Shown: positions 31,867 to 41,417 of the stretch, in pieces
Position numbering within the stretch: the first letter of the stretch is position 1
Layout: each line of letters begins with the position of its first letter
NCBI GenBank assembly: GCA_016722045.1
Contig: JADKGY010000008.1
Coordinates: 496,001 to 560,000, forward strand
Direction: 5' to 3'
DNA: 64,000 nt
Source of the DNA: Candidatus Opimibacter skivensis
Lineage (GTDB): Bacteria; Bacteroidota; Bacteroidia; Chitinophagales; Saprospiraceae
Program-made: the position numbers and the translations under genes
The notes under the pieces: generated by a model
Databases searched by the model: none
What the model was told of the DNA's origin: nothing
Seen by the model: the letters and a program-made list of their open reading frames with translations, nothing else

Positions 31867-31916
31867 CGCCCAAGGTTACACGACTTTTATTGCGATTTTA
31901 GGATTAACTAAAACTT

Positions 31917-34900
31917 ATGAAAACTACACACACCCCGTTAAGGGCTGGGCTTTTGGCCTATGTATTTCTTATTAGCCTATGTGGTATCCACACAGAGGCA
32001 ATATCCCAGATTCCTGTTGTCACTGCTCGATTTGCCAATCCTTCATACGATTGTATGACAGGTCAGTATTGTCTTGATGTGGAATTTCGTGCCGATACTA
32101 TTGGCGTGGAGTTGTTTGGGATGAATGTTCGTTTTTTTTATCCGGACACACTACTTGAACTGGTAGGGTTTTCAGATTTTCAGGGAGGCTATGCTCCGGT
32201 CTCACCGGATCCACCCACTGTTGTAACTGGTCCGGGCGGATTTTTAAATTTTGCAGGTCCTGCTGATTTTGTAAATGGCGCTATACAGCTTACAAATCCT
32301 GACACTACACCTATTCTTCTTGACACTCTTCTATGGACAAAGCTTTTTAAAGTATGTTTCACTGTTGATGATCCTAATGCCGTTATTTTTTGCCCATCAA
32401 TTGTATGGGATTTGAAAGAAAATCCAATAAACGGGGGTTTCCTCGGAGGAGATGATGGAGTCGTCATCACCATTGTAGATATTACCATGACAATGGAATC
32501 TCTTCCTTCAGACGAAAATGTGGTCCAGTTCAACTGGATATATAATATGACGGATCCTACTCATTTTGGCATGCCGATCAGCACTACCTGTATTTCTCTT
32601 GATTGTTCTCCGATGATTACATGTGCTGCAGATGCCACTATCCAATGTAATACCTCAATCAATCCGTCAAATACCGGATCTGCCACTGCCACCGATATTT
32701 GTGCAGGTGATCCTGTCTTTACATTTACTGATTCTATTATTTTAGGAAACTGTCCGAATAATTTTATTATCAAGCGTAAATGGATTGCGACAAATGCCTG
32801 TAATTTATCTGATACCTGTATCCAGTTTATTACAGTAATTGACAATACAGCACCATTCATCATGTGCCCGGCCAATACTACCGTACAATGTACAAGCCAA
32901 ATTCCTCCAGTCAATCCAGGAAGTGTTGTGACATCTGATAATTGCTCAGGCAATGCAACAGTTGTTTTTATCGGTGATGTATTAAGTAATCAAACCTGTG
33001 CGGACCGCTATACTGTCAACCGTACCTACAGAGCTCTTGATGCGTGCGGGAACTCAGCTTCCTGTACTCAAACAATAACAGTCTTCGATAACATTCCACC
33101 CTCAATCACCTGTCCTCAAAATACGACGGTCATGTGTGCCAGTCAGGTGCCCCCGGCCAATCCTGCCTCAGTATCCACAACAGACAATTGCGGTGGTTCG
33201 GCTACAGTCATTTTTGAAAATGATGTCATATCAAATCAGATTTGTGCTAACAAGTTTAACATAACACGCACATACCGTGCGACAGATCTGTGCGGGAATA
33301 CAGCAACCTGTTCCCAGCTCATCACCGTGAATGATCAAACTACGCCAACAATAATTTGCCCACCCACTGTAAATGTTGAGTGCGCAGGCGAAGTACCAGC
33401 CCCCAATACTGCTAGCGTTGTTACGTCAGATAATTGTGGTGCAATTGCATCTGTATTATTTGTCAATGATATAATCTCAGGTCTGACTTGTGTAAATCGA
33501 TTCACGATCACCCGAACATACCGTGCCATTGACGAGTGTGGAAACTCTGCAACATGCACTCAAACTATAGTGGTCAATGATCAAACTCCTCCAACAATAA
33601 GTTGTCCACAAAATGTAACTGTTTCATGCGCCAGCCTTGTACCACCGGTCAATACCGGTGCTCCATCAGCCAGCGATAACTGCGGTGGAGTAGTAGTAGT
33701 CGGATTTATCAATGATGTCACGGTGACTCCTATATGTGCTAACCGTTTTACAATATTGCGCACATACCAGGCTTCTGATCTATGCGGTAATACAGCCAGA
33801 TGCACGCAAACCATTACAGTGAATGACCAAACTCCTCCAACAATAAGTTGTCCACAAAATGTAACAGTCTCCTGCGCGAGTCAGATCCCGGGTGTCAATA
33901 TAGGTGCCCCGACTGCAACAGACAATTGTGCGGGAGGTGTAGTCGTAGGATTTGTAGGTGATGTTGTCGTCAACCAAACTTGTGCAAATCGACTTACACT
34001 ATTGCGTACTTACAAGGCAACCGATTTTTGTGGAAATACGTCCACGTGCACACAAACGATCACTGTCAATGATCAAACACCTCCTTTCATCTCCTGCCCA
34101 CAGAATGTGACCGTCATGTGTGCCAGCCTGGTACCACCAGTAAATCCAGCTTCTGTAACCACAAGCGATAATTGTGGTGGCATAGCCTCTGTCACATTTG
34201 AAAATGATATTTTGTCAAATCAGACTTGTGCAAACAAGTTTACAATAACACGCACGTACAGAGCGACTGATGCTTGTGGTAATACTGCAACATGCTCACA
34301 ACTGATCACTGTGAATGATCAGACACCACCCACTATAATGTGTCCGGGGAACCTGACTGTTCAGTGCACAGGTGATGTACCTGTTTCAAGTACAACAAGC
34401 GTCATGGCTTCCGACAATTGTGGCGCCATATCAACTGTTGTATTTGTATCAGATGTCATCTCAAATCAAACCTGTGCAAATCGATATACGATCACACGCA
34501 CTTACCGCGCTATTGATGTATGTGGAAATTCGGCGACTTGTGCACAGACTATTTTAGTCAATGATCAAACACCTCCCACTATATCATGCCCTCAAAACAT
34601 AACAGTTTCATGCGCGAATGAGGTTCCGGGTGTTAATACAGGTGCCCCATCAGCAAGTGACAATTGCGGTGGTGTTGTGGCAGTAGGATTTATTAATGAC
34701 AGAGTAGTCAATCAGACATGTGTAAACCGCTACACTCTGCTACGCACATATCAGGCATCAGACCTGTGTGGTAATACCGCTACATGTGTTCAAACCATTA
34801 CTGTCAATGATCAAATAGCGCCGACTATAACCTGTCCGGCTAACCTGACTGTTGCATGTGCAAGCGAGGTGCCAATGCCGGATACCGGAAGCCCCACCGC

Positions 34901-37900
34901 CAGTGACAATTGCACAAGCGGCGTTATTGTTGGATTCCTCAACGATATGATAATAAATCAGACTTGTGCAAATCGCTATACCTTATTGCGAACATACCAG
35001 GCATCAGATTTCTGCGGAAATTCAGCTTCATGCACGCAAACCATTTTTGTCAATGATCAGACACCACCTTCTATAACATGTCCGGAAAATGTAACTGTTA
35101 TGTGCGCAAGTCAGGTGCCCCCCGTGAACATAGCAGGGGTGACTACAAGTGATAATTGCGGAGGTGTTGCAACAATTACCTTCGACAATGATGCCATTTC
35201 AAACCAGCTTTGCGTAAATAAATACACGTTGACGCGAACTTATCGGGCCACCGATGTGTGCGGAAACACGGCAACATGTGCGCAATTGATTTTTGTCAAT
35301 GATCAGACTCCACCTTCAATATTGTGTCCTGAATCGATCACCGTACAATGTGCCAATGAGGTGCCACCGGCTAATCCGGCAGCAATAACAACATCCGATA
35401 ATTGTGGAGGAATGGCAACCGTATTTTTTGATAATGATGTTATATCTAATCAAACTTGTGCCAACAGGTTTACCATTACACGCTCCTATCATGCTACTGA
35501 TGCCTGCGGTAATTCAGCCTCCTGCACACAGCTCATCACTGTCAATGATCAAACTGCACCAGTCATAACTTGTCCTTCTAACATGACGATCTCGAGTGAA
35601 ACTGACACATCACCAATGTCCACAGGACAAGCCTCTGCAACTGATAATTGCCTTGTAATTGCTTCCCCCACATTTAATGACGTGACCATACAAGGATTTT
35701 GTCAGGATGCTTATGAGATTCAAAGGACATGGATAGTCAGTGATGCCTGCAATAATACAGCTACTTGTCTGCAAACTATAGAAGTGACAGGTACATGCAT
35801 AGTCGATCTTGCACTTGTAAAAAACCTTGATCCAGGCCAGACGATTGTCAAAGGTGGGGATAATGTCAATTTTACGATCACTGTGACTAATCAGGGACAA
35901 GTCACCATAAGTCAATTTACCATTACGGATTATATTCCATTGGGTTTCACATTGAATGATCCTGATTGGACTGCCGGAACAGCCGGAAGCACCGGGCAAA
36001 GCGCTACAATTGTTTTAACCGATGGCGCAGGTCTACTCGGAGCGGATGGATTGATTACGGGTGAAAGCGTAAATGTAGGGATCACTCTGGTGGCCTCGCC
36101 AAATATCACAAGTGGAATCTATACAAATCTTGCAGAGATCAGTTTGGTCTTTGACACAAATGGAGTAGATGTCAGCGCAGCGGATACAGATAGTAATGCG
36201 GACAATAATGATACAAATGATCCACCAGGTGAAGATGATATAGATCCGGCATTGATCTGTGTAGTTGATCCTACAATCGTAGGGCCTGCGTTTGTTTGTC
36301 CTGGTGACACAGTCGTATATGGTGTTGAATCTTTCATCAGTAGCAACTTATATACATGGGTACTATTGAATGGCGGAGGTATGATTATTTCAACCACGGA
36401 CTCAACAGTGACAGTAGAATGGCAGATTACGCCAGGTGGGCCTTTTCTGCTCGCCTTAACTGAAATAGTGTCTATGGGATGCAGTGCTATCGATACACTG
36501 GAAGTAAAAATACGTGGTGCAGAACCTATTGCCTGCATAGATCATATTAACCTTTCCATCGATAATGAATGTGGAACAATCGTCACAAGCGGAATGATAC
36601 TGGTGGGTGAGCAGGCAGGCGATAATAATTATACCGTTATCATTAAAGACCAGAATGGAAACATCAGACCAAATGCTACATTCACCTGGGAGGACGTAGG
36701 CCAAACGTTTAATGTCATGGTGATCAGTGATTGTAGCGGTAACAGTTGTTGGGGTAAAGTCACGGTGGAAGATAAATTAGCGCCAATTATTAATTGTATC
36801 TGTCCTCCGGATAATGAAAACCGATTCTGCGAGATTACATGTCGTGATGTAGAACAAATTCTGGCAGGAAATATACCGGAGAAATTACATCCTGAAGTCA
36901 TAGACAATTGTGGCGGTGCAACGCTTAAAATCATCAATACAGTATTAGATTTCAATTATTGTACAAACGGAACAATACAAATAACGTGGGAAGCCATAGA
37001 TAAGAGCGGCAACTCATCGACGTGTCTTCAGATATTCCGCATTATTCCATTGACATTGCAAACGTTGACATTCCCACCTGAATATCTGGGTGTATGTCAT
37101 GGTAGTTCAGATCCATCAGTGACGGGGTATCCACAGGTAGACGGTATCGATCTGGATTTACCTGCAGGGGTTTGTAACCTGTCGGTGACGTACAAGGATT
37201 TATTAATACAGTTATGCGGAGGGGGAACAAAGATCATACGTACATGGACGGTGAGAGACTGGTGCACAGGAGATGTGTCGGTATATAGTCAGACGATATG
37301 GCTGGCGGATCATGAAGGACCGGTGTTGACATGCAGCGGAGATATAACGGTAAGTACCGATCTGTGGAATTGTTATGCTACAGTGATCATACCAAAACCG
37401 AGAGCCATTGATTCATGTAGCAAAGTGACCACATATCAATTCTTTTCGCCAGATGGAACGGTGACTACTGTGGGAAATAATACAATCCTCAACGGACTCA
37501 TTGAAGGAATACACGCAGTAAAATGGATAGTGACGGATGAATGCGGTAATACAAGTGAATGCGTATTCAATATTACAGTAGTTGATGAAGTACCGCCGGT
37601 AGTAAGTTGTCAGGGACATACGATAGTAAGCCTGACAAGTGAGCGATCAAATGGAATAACGCTGGTACCGGCTACAGTATTCAATGACCAGAGTTTTGAC
37701 AATTGCGGGCCTGTGAGTTTCAGAGCGAGGAGGATGGATAGTTGTATTGATTTTGACTGGACGACAGGAGGGGCCTGTGTAGATGAGATACCGGGAGGAA
37801 ATCCGCCGGTGAATGGAAAGGATCGGGGTACGGATCGAAGTACATGTGTTCCATTTGGATGTTGCGATGTAGGAAGCGGCCCGATCATGGTAGAACTAGA

Positions 37901-40703
37901 GGTCACAGATGGCTCAGGCAATGTAAACTACTGTATGGTTGAAGTTCTGGTGCAGGATAAACTAGCGCCGACGATACAATGTCCACCGGATATCACGATC
38001 AGTTGTGATTATCTAGCGGATATCCATGAAGGAATATTTAAAGATATAGAAGGGAATAAGAATGGAAGTCTGGATGAAGATCCGTTAAGCGGATTATTCG
38101 GGAATGTGTATGATGCTTTCAGCCACACACAGGGAGAAAGAAAGAGTATCATCATCAACGATCCGCACAATACCGATTTCCCTCAGCCACATACATGGGG
38201 AATTGATGGCTGGGCGCAGGACAACTGTGAAGTGGATCTGCAGGTGACCGTGATCGAGATAGATGATTGCACAGGAGCATCATTTCCATTTCATACGCCG
38301 AAGAATGCGCGAAAATTGATAGAGCGACGGTTCCGGGCTTTTGATGGAGTTACAGCCGGCACGTGCATACAACTGATATGGGTGGTAGATTTTCATCCAT
38401 TCAATATCACGGATACCACATGCTTAAACGCGAATGCAAATGACGGAGTGATCTGGCCATGTGATGTACTGCTCAATACGTGTCCGAGTGATCTTACAGG
38501 CACTGGAGAGCCGGTTCTATTTGATGATGCCTGCAGCCTGATCGGTGTAAGTCACGAAGACAGGCGCTTTAATTTTGCAGATAGTGCATGTTATAAGGTG
38601 CTCAGAGACTGGAAGGTGATCGACTGGTGCCAGTTCAATGCGAATACAGGAGCCGGATTATGGACATACACCCAGGTCATCAAAGTGTTCGATGGGATAT
38701 CACCGGATTTTGTCAATTGTCCATCAAGTCCTGTGACCTTGTGTACAGATAACCCGGGAATCAGGATACCGGCCAATAATCAGATATTCCTGGGAGAGAA
38801 TAATCCGAATGCATCAAGTTGCAGTGTACATGTGACGATGAGCCAACGGATCCATGAGGATTGTAGTGAGATGATATTCTATGATGTGAAAATCTATCCG
38901 TTCAATGGAGCATCATTCATACAAATCAAACCCACGACATCAACCACGCTGAATGCAAATCATGAAGTGGATATCAGCTTTGATACGGAGCAGAGTACAA
39001 TACCATCGATACAACAAAATGGATTACCATACAACAGTCCGTTATGCGGAGATTACCACCGTGTGGTATGGAGTGTCACAGATGGATGTGGCAATGCAAG
39101 CTCATGTGATTATTTATTCAGGCTTATAGATTGTAAAGATCCGACACCAGTATTGATTAACGGATTGAGCACAGCGGTGATGGGTCCACAGGGCACGGTG
39201 ACGGTATCGGCTTCATCCTTCAATGCATCGAGCAATGATGACTGTACACCGGGTGATGAACTGTTATTCAGTTTCAGTGGAACAAGTTATCAACCGACGT
39301 TTACGTATACATGTGCAAATGTGCCTCATATAGGAGTGCCGTTTAATGTAACGATATGGGTAGGAGATGGAGGATCGGATCAGAACTGCAATGGACAGAT
39401 CGAATGGAGTGAGCGGAACAAATCATTAGCCGTCGCGACACTAGTGGTGACAGATCCAAATCATGTGTGTGGACAATTGCAAAGTATGTTGTCGGGAGAT
39501 ATTCTGACGGATCACCATGATGCGGTAGAGAAGGTTATCGTCAATCTGACAAGTCCTCAGCAGTTGTTTCCGGCGTATACGACGTCAAATGATGGGAAAT
39601 TTATTTTCTCGGAGTTACCGGAAGGATTGGATTATACGATTACGCCGGCACGAAATGATGATTACAAAAACGGTGTGAGCACGTTGGATCTGGTAGGCAT
39701 ACAGAAACATCTGCTTGGAAAGGAAATATTTACAAGTCCATACCAGTACATCGCTGCAGATGCTAACAATAGCCGGAATGTAAGTGCGGTGGATCTGCTC
39801 GAACTGAGGAAGCTGATCCTGGGTATCACTTCAGCTTTACCGAACAGTGACAGTTGGAGATTTATGGATGAGCATACGGTATTTCCGGATCCGGCAAATC
39901 CATGGTTGTTCAATGAGAATTTATACATCCAGCATTGGCAGGGTGAGGGGACACAAAATAATTTCATCGCGGTGAAGATCGGAGACATCAATAACTCGGT
40001 AAAAGCAAATGCACTTCAACTAAAACCGCGAGAAGCAAGAAGAATACTTGACATCAATGCAGAGACAAAGGAAGTAGCCAAAGCCGGAGAGATCATCGAA
40101 GTGAAAATGACCATACCTGAAATCATAAGTGGATTCCAGTGGACATTGGAGACAGACGGAATGGAGTATGTGGGCGTGAATAGTGGAGATATCCAGATAG
40201 ATGACAGTAATGTGGGACTACTGGGCAATGGAATCACGACGATGAGTTGGAATGGGGATGTACTCAGTGATGGGGGATACAAAAATGAGGTAAACATCGT
40301 CATGAGATGGAAAGTCACGGTGGCCGGGAAGATCAGTAACCGGATAAGATTGACCAGCCTGGTGACATCGGCGGAGAGTTACACCCCATCGGGAGAGATA
40401 CTGGATGTGAAACTGAGCTATGTGAATGGTGAGTCGACACCGGACTTCAATCTGTATCAGAACAAGCCGAATCCATGGAATAGCCAGACAACGATCGGGT
40501 TTGATCTGCCTGAGGATGGGGTGGCCCGTCTTACGATCTATGATGTCACAGGCCAGATAGTAGCGAGCTTTGAGAGGGAATTTAAGGAAGGCTATAATAC
40601 GGTAGTCCTGACAGAAAAAGATATCCGATCATCAGGAGTGCTGTATTATCGACTGGAAAGCGGAAGGAATTCAGCAAGCAGGAAAATGGTACTGATCCGG
40701 TAA
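31917..40703 (+). CDS. Giant cohesin-like/HYR-array/dockerin protein with T9SS tail, paralogue of 21315
   Basis: A 2,928-residue protein with a clean signal peptide (1-31, AGLLAYVFLISL). Parts in order: cohesin-like domain (about 32-225, FGMNVRFFYPD, GGFLGGDDG); one degenerate and 12 HYR modules (about 229-1295); DUF11 (about 1295-1445); PKD-like (about 1452-1539); a long Cys-containing HYR-like region (about 1539-2515, DGVIWPCDVLL); a regulatory-like domain and type I dockerin (about 2518-2642, NDDYKNGVSTLDLVGIQKHL and ADANNSRNVSAVDLLELRKL); a second cohesin-like domain (about 2709-2832); and a T9SS type A tail (NKPNPWNSQTTIGFDLP ... RKMVLIR). HYR modules here are more diverged than those in gene 21315. 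The last 3.9 kb is nearly identical to the end of gene 41418. Likely a T9SS-exported surface scaffold. A conserved promoter leader precedes it and a terminator follows. Confidence 0.9.
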   Translation: MKTTHTPLRAGLLAYVFLISLCGIHTEAISQIPVVTARFANPSYDCMTGQYCLDVEFRADTIGVELFGMNVRFFYPDTLLELVGFSDFQGGYAPVSPDPPTVVTGPGGFLNFAGPADFVNGAIQLTNPDTTPILLDTLLWTKLFKVCFTVDDPNAVIFCPSIVWDLKENPINGGFLGGDDGVVITIVDITMTMESLPSDENVVQFNWIYNMTDPTHFGMPISTTCISLDCSPMITCAADATIQCNTSINPSNTGSATATDICAGDPVFTFTDSIILGNCPNNFIIKRKWIATNACNLSDTCIQFITVIDNTAPFIMCPANTTVQCTSQIPPVNPGSVVTSDNCSGNATVVFIGDVLSNQTCADRYTVNRTYRALDACGNSASCTQTITVFDNIPPSITCPQNTTVMCASQVPPANPASVSTTDNCGGSATVIFENDVISNQICANKFNITRTYRATDLCGNTATCSQLITVNDQTTPTIICPPTVNVECAGEVPAPNTASVVTSDNCGAIASVLFVNDIISGLTCVNRFTITRTYRAIDECGNSATCTQTIVVNDQTPPTISCPQNVTVSCASLVPPVNTGAPSASDNCGGVVVVGFINDVTVTPICANRFTILRTYQASDLCGNTARCTQTITVNDQTPPTISCPQNVTVSCASQIPGVNIGAPTATDNCAGGVVVGFVGDVVVNQTCANRLTLLRTYKATDFCGNTSTCTQTITVNDQTPPFISCPQNVTVMCASLVPPVNPASVTTSDNCGGIASVTFENDILSNQTCANKFTITRTYRATDACGNTATCSQLITVNDQTPPTIMCPGNLTVQCTGDVPVSSTTSVMASDNCGAISTVVFVSDVISNQTCANRYTITRTYRAIDVCGNSATCAQTILVNDQTPPTISCPQNITVSCANEVPGVNTGAPSASDNCGGVVAVGFINDRVVNQTCVNRYTLLRTYQASDLCGNTATCVQTITVNDQIAPTITCPANLTVACASEVPMPDTGSPTASDNCTSGVIVGFLNDMIINQTCANRYTLLRTYQASDFCGNSASCTQTIFVNDQTPPSITCPENVTVMCASQVPPVNIAGVTTSDNCGGVATITFDNDAISNQLCVNKYTLTRTYRATDVCGNTATCAQLIFVNDQTPPSILCPESITVQCANEVPPANPAAITTSDNCGGMATVFFDNDVISNQTCANRFTITRSYHATDACGNSASCTQLITVNDQTAPVITCPSNMTISSETDTSPMSTGQASATDNCLVIASPTFNDVTIQGFCQDAYEIQRTWIVSDACNNTATCLQTIEVTGTCIVDLALVKNLDPGQTIVKGGDNVNFTITVTNQGQVTISQFTITDYIPLGFTLNDPDWTAGTAGSTGQSATIVLTDGAGLLGADGLITGESVNVGITLVASPNITSGIYTNLAEISLVFDTNGVDVSAADTDSNADNNDTNDPPGEDDIDPALICVVDPTIVGPAFVCPGDTVVYGVESFISSNLYTWVLLNGGGMIISTTDSTVTVEWQITPGGPFLLALTEIVSMGCSAIDTLEVKIRGAEPIACIDHINLSIDNECGTIVTSGMILVGEQAGDNNYTVIIKDQNGNIRPNATFTWEDVGQTFNVMVISDCSGNSCWGKVTVEDKLAPIINCICPPDNENRFCEITCRDVEQILAGNIPEKLHPEVIDNCGGATLKIINTVLDFNYCTNGTIQITWEAIDKSGNSSTCLQIFRIIPLTLQTLTFPPEYLGVCHGSSDPSVTGYPQVDGIDLDLPAGVCNLSVTYKDLLIQLCGGGTKIIRTWTVRDWCTGDVSVYSQTIWLADHEGPVLTCSGDITVSTDLWNCYATVIIPKPRAIDSCSKVTTYQFFSPDGTVTTVGNNTILNGLIEGIHAVKWIVTDECGNTSECVFNITVVDEVPPVVSCQGHTIVSLTSERSNGITLVPATVFNDQSFDNCGPVSFRARRMDSCIDFDWTTGGACVDEIPGGNPPVNGKDRGTDRSTCVPFGCCDVGSGPIMVELEVTDGSGNVNYCMVEVLVQDKLAPTIQCPPDITISCDYLADIHEGIFKDIEGNKNGSLDEDPLSGLFGNVYDAFSHTQGERKSIIINDPHNTDFPQPHTWGIDGWAQDNCEVDLQVTVIEIDDCTGASFPFHTPKNARKLIERRFRAFDGVTAGTCIQLIWVVDFHPFNITDTTCLNANANDGVIWPCDVLLNTCPSDLTGTGEPVLFDDACSLIGVSHEDRRFNFADSACYKVLRDWKVIDWCQFNANTGAGLWTYTQVIKVFDGISPDFVNCPSSPVTLCTDNPGIRIPANNQIFLGENNPNASSCSVHVTMSQRIHEDCSEMIFYDVKIYPFNGASFIQIKPTTSTTLNANHEVDISFDTEQSTIPSIQQNGLPYNSPLCGDYHRVVWSVTDGCGNASSCDYLFRLIDCKDPTPVLINGLSTAVMGPQGTVTVSASSFNASSNDDCTPGDELLFSFSGTSYQPTFTYTCANVPHIGVPFNVTIWVGDGGSDQNCNGQIEWSERNKSLAVATLVVTDPNHVCGQLQSMLSGDILTDHHDAVEKVIVNLTSPQQLFPAYTTSNDGKFIFSELPEGLDYTITPARNDDYKNGVSTLDLVGIQKHLLGKEIFTSPYQYIAADANNSRNVSAVDLLELRKLILGITSALPNSDSWRFMDEHTVFPDPANPWLFNENLYIQHWQGEGTQNNFIAVKIGDINNSVKANALQLKPREARRILDINAETKEVAKAGEIIEVKMTIPEIISGFQWTLETDGMEYVGVNSGDIQIDDSNVGLLGNGITTMSWNGDVLSDGGYKNEVNIVMRWKVTVAGKISNRIRLTSLVTSAESYTPSGEILDVKLSYVNGESTPDFNLYQNKPNPWNSQTTIGFDLPEDGVARLTIYDVTGQIVASFEREFKEGYNTVVLTEKDIRSSGVLYYRLESGRNSASRKMVLIR
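32840..35800 (+). repeat. HYR array, 12 diverged units
   Basis: Twelve HYR units of about 82 residues carry CPQNVTVSCASQVP-type starts and RTYRATDxCGNxATC-type ends. Base-level divergence between units is clearly greater than in the 246-base array of gene 21315, so this array is older or less homogenised. Confidence 0.8.
36780..40703 (+). repeat. 3.9 kb near-identical duplication, copy 1
   Basis: This segment matches 42621-46544 at a constant offset of 5,841 bases with no net insertion or deletion. By eye about 98 percent of bases agree, and I count about 14 residue differences in roughly 1,300. Similarity falls sharply upstream of about 36,780 and ends at the stop codon on the right. Confidence 0.92.
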
Positions 40704-40725
40704 CAGTACAATAAATTCATTTGTG

Positions 40726-40753
40726 AAAAGGCCTTCAATTATGAAGGCCTTTT
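40726..40753 (+). terminator. Rho-independent terminator
   Basis: AAAAGGCCTTCA (40726-40737) pairs perfectly with 40742-40753 across a 4-base loop, with a short terminal T run. The core is the same as in the terminator after gene 21315. Confidence 0.85.
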
Positions 40754-40968
40754 CTATTAGACCTGCACCTAAAAGAAGGTTTTAACCAGGACGAATTCAT
40801 ACAAGAAAGGTCTGGTGATGGTAAGGTTGAAGTATTTTGATATTATTTATTTTTTTAATATTAATAAACATTACAAAAATTAATTATATTATATGTAATG
40901 TATTGATATACAAAATATTAAAAATTATAATTTTTTTTAAAATATTATATATATTCAAAATAATTATA

Positions 40969-40976
40969 TAGTTTTG
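40969..40976 (+). promoter_or_regulatory. Bacteroidota -7 element (TAnnTTTG)
   Basis: TAGTTTTG is an exact match to TAnnTTTG, 51 bases upstream of ATG 41028. Its alignment with the element before gene 31917 supports both. It probably drives the short ORF and gene 41418 together. Confidence 0.6.
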
Positions 40977-41027
40977 TGCTTAAGGCGAAAGCCGGTTTAT
41001 TGCGATTATTCATTGTTCTCAAAACTT

Positions 41028-41399
41028 ATGGAAACTACGCCTTGCCAGGTCAGGCCGTACGTAATACCTATGCTGTTTTGCGTGGTTGTCTCAACAACTA
41101 CGTTCAAAGCACAGCCAGATTTCGCTCCGCGTGAAATCTTTACCACTGACTTTCATTCTGGTGATACTTATGCACTTTCAGTGGTCCTGTTTCAGGATTT
41201 CTGTCCCTCTGTTTTCGTCCTAGGTCATGATTGGTCAGTTACCAAATGCTCTCAATCAAGAGACATACTGCATCAAATACCTCTTGCTATGAAAGGCCAG
41301 CCAGAAAATTCAATCGATAATTCAAATAATACCGTGCCCATTAGAATTAACACGACATGCATGCATATCGATCAGAAAGACTCCATACATATTTTATAA
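41028..41399 (+). CDS. Short ORF behind a duplicated leader; remnant or small secreted protein
   Basis: A 123-codon frame from ATG 41028 to TAA 41399, ending 18 bases before gene 41418. The start and first codons (ATGGAAACTACG) correspond to the start of gene 31917 (ATGAAAACTACA) and follow the same leader. The N-terminus could be a signal peptide (PYVIPMLFCVVVSTTTFKAQ). The rest matches no family I know, and I see no cohesin-like pattern. The frame extends upstream to TTG 40974, but that overlaps the promoter element. It may be the debris of a replaced N-terminus or a real small upstream gene translated before 41418. I lean to remnant. Confidence 0.4.
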   Translation: METTPCQVRPYVIPMLFCVVVSTTTFKAQPDFAPREIFTTDFHSGDTYALSVVLFQDFCPSVFVLGHDWSVTKCSQSRDILHQIPLAMKGQPENSIDNSNNTVPIRINTTCMHIDQKDSIHIL

Positions 41400-41417
41400 A
41401 ACATAAAATAAAATAAA

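Larger units (their letters stand above)
31596..31916. other. Intergenic spacer with terminator and AT-rich promoter leader
   Basis: The left end holds the terminator of gene 21315. Bases 31735-31860 are extremely AT-rich. The last 91 bases before the start codon form a leader that is duplicated, with nearly the same spacing, upstream of 41028. Confidence 0.75.
40704..41027. other. Intergenic spacer with terminator and duplicated promoter leader
   Basis: The spacer holds the terminator of gene 31917, then a very AT-rich stretch (about 40840-40970). The 92 bases before ATG 41028 are homologous to the 91 bases before ATG 31917, including TTTAAAAT, TATTCAAAAT and TTTATTGCGA at the same relative positions. 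Confidence 0.8.

Noticed and set aside
14823..31889. Shared ACGACTTTTA upstream of genes 14899 and 31917 as a possible common regulatory site
   Set aside because: The ten-base match lies at different distances from the two starts (76 and 37 bases) and is absent from the duplicated leader at 40936-41027, so chance is sufficient.
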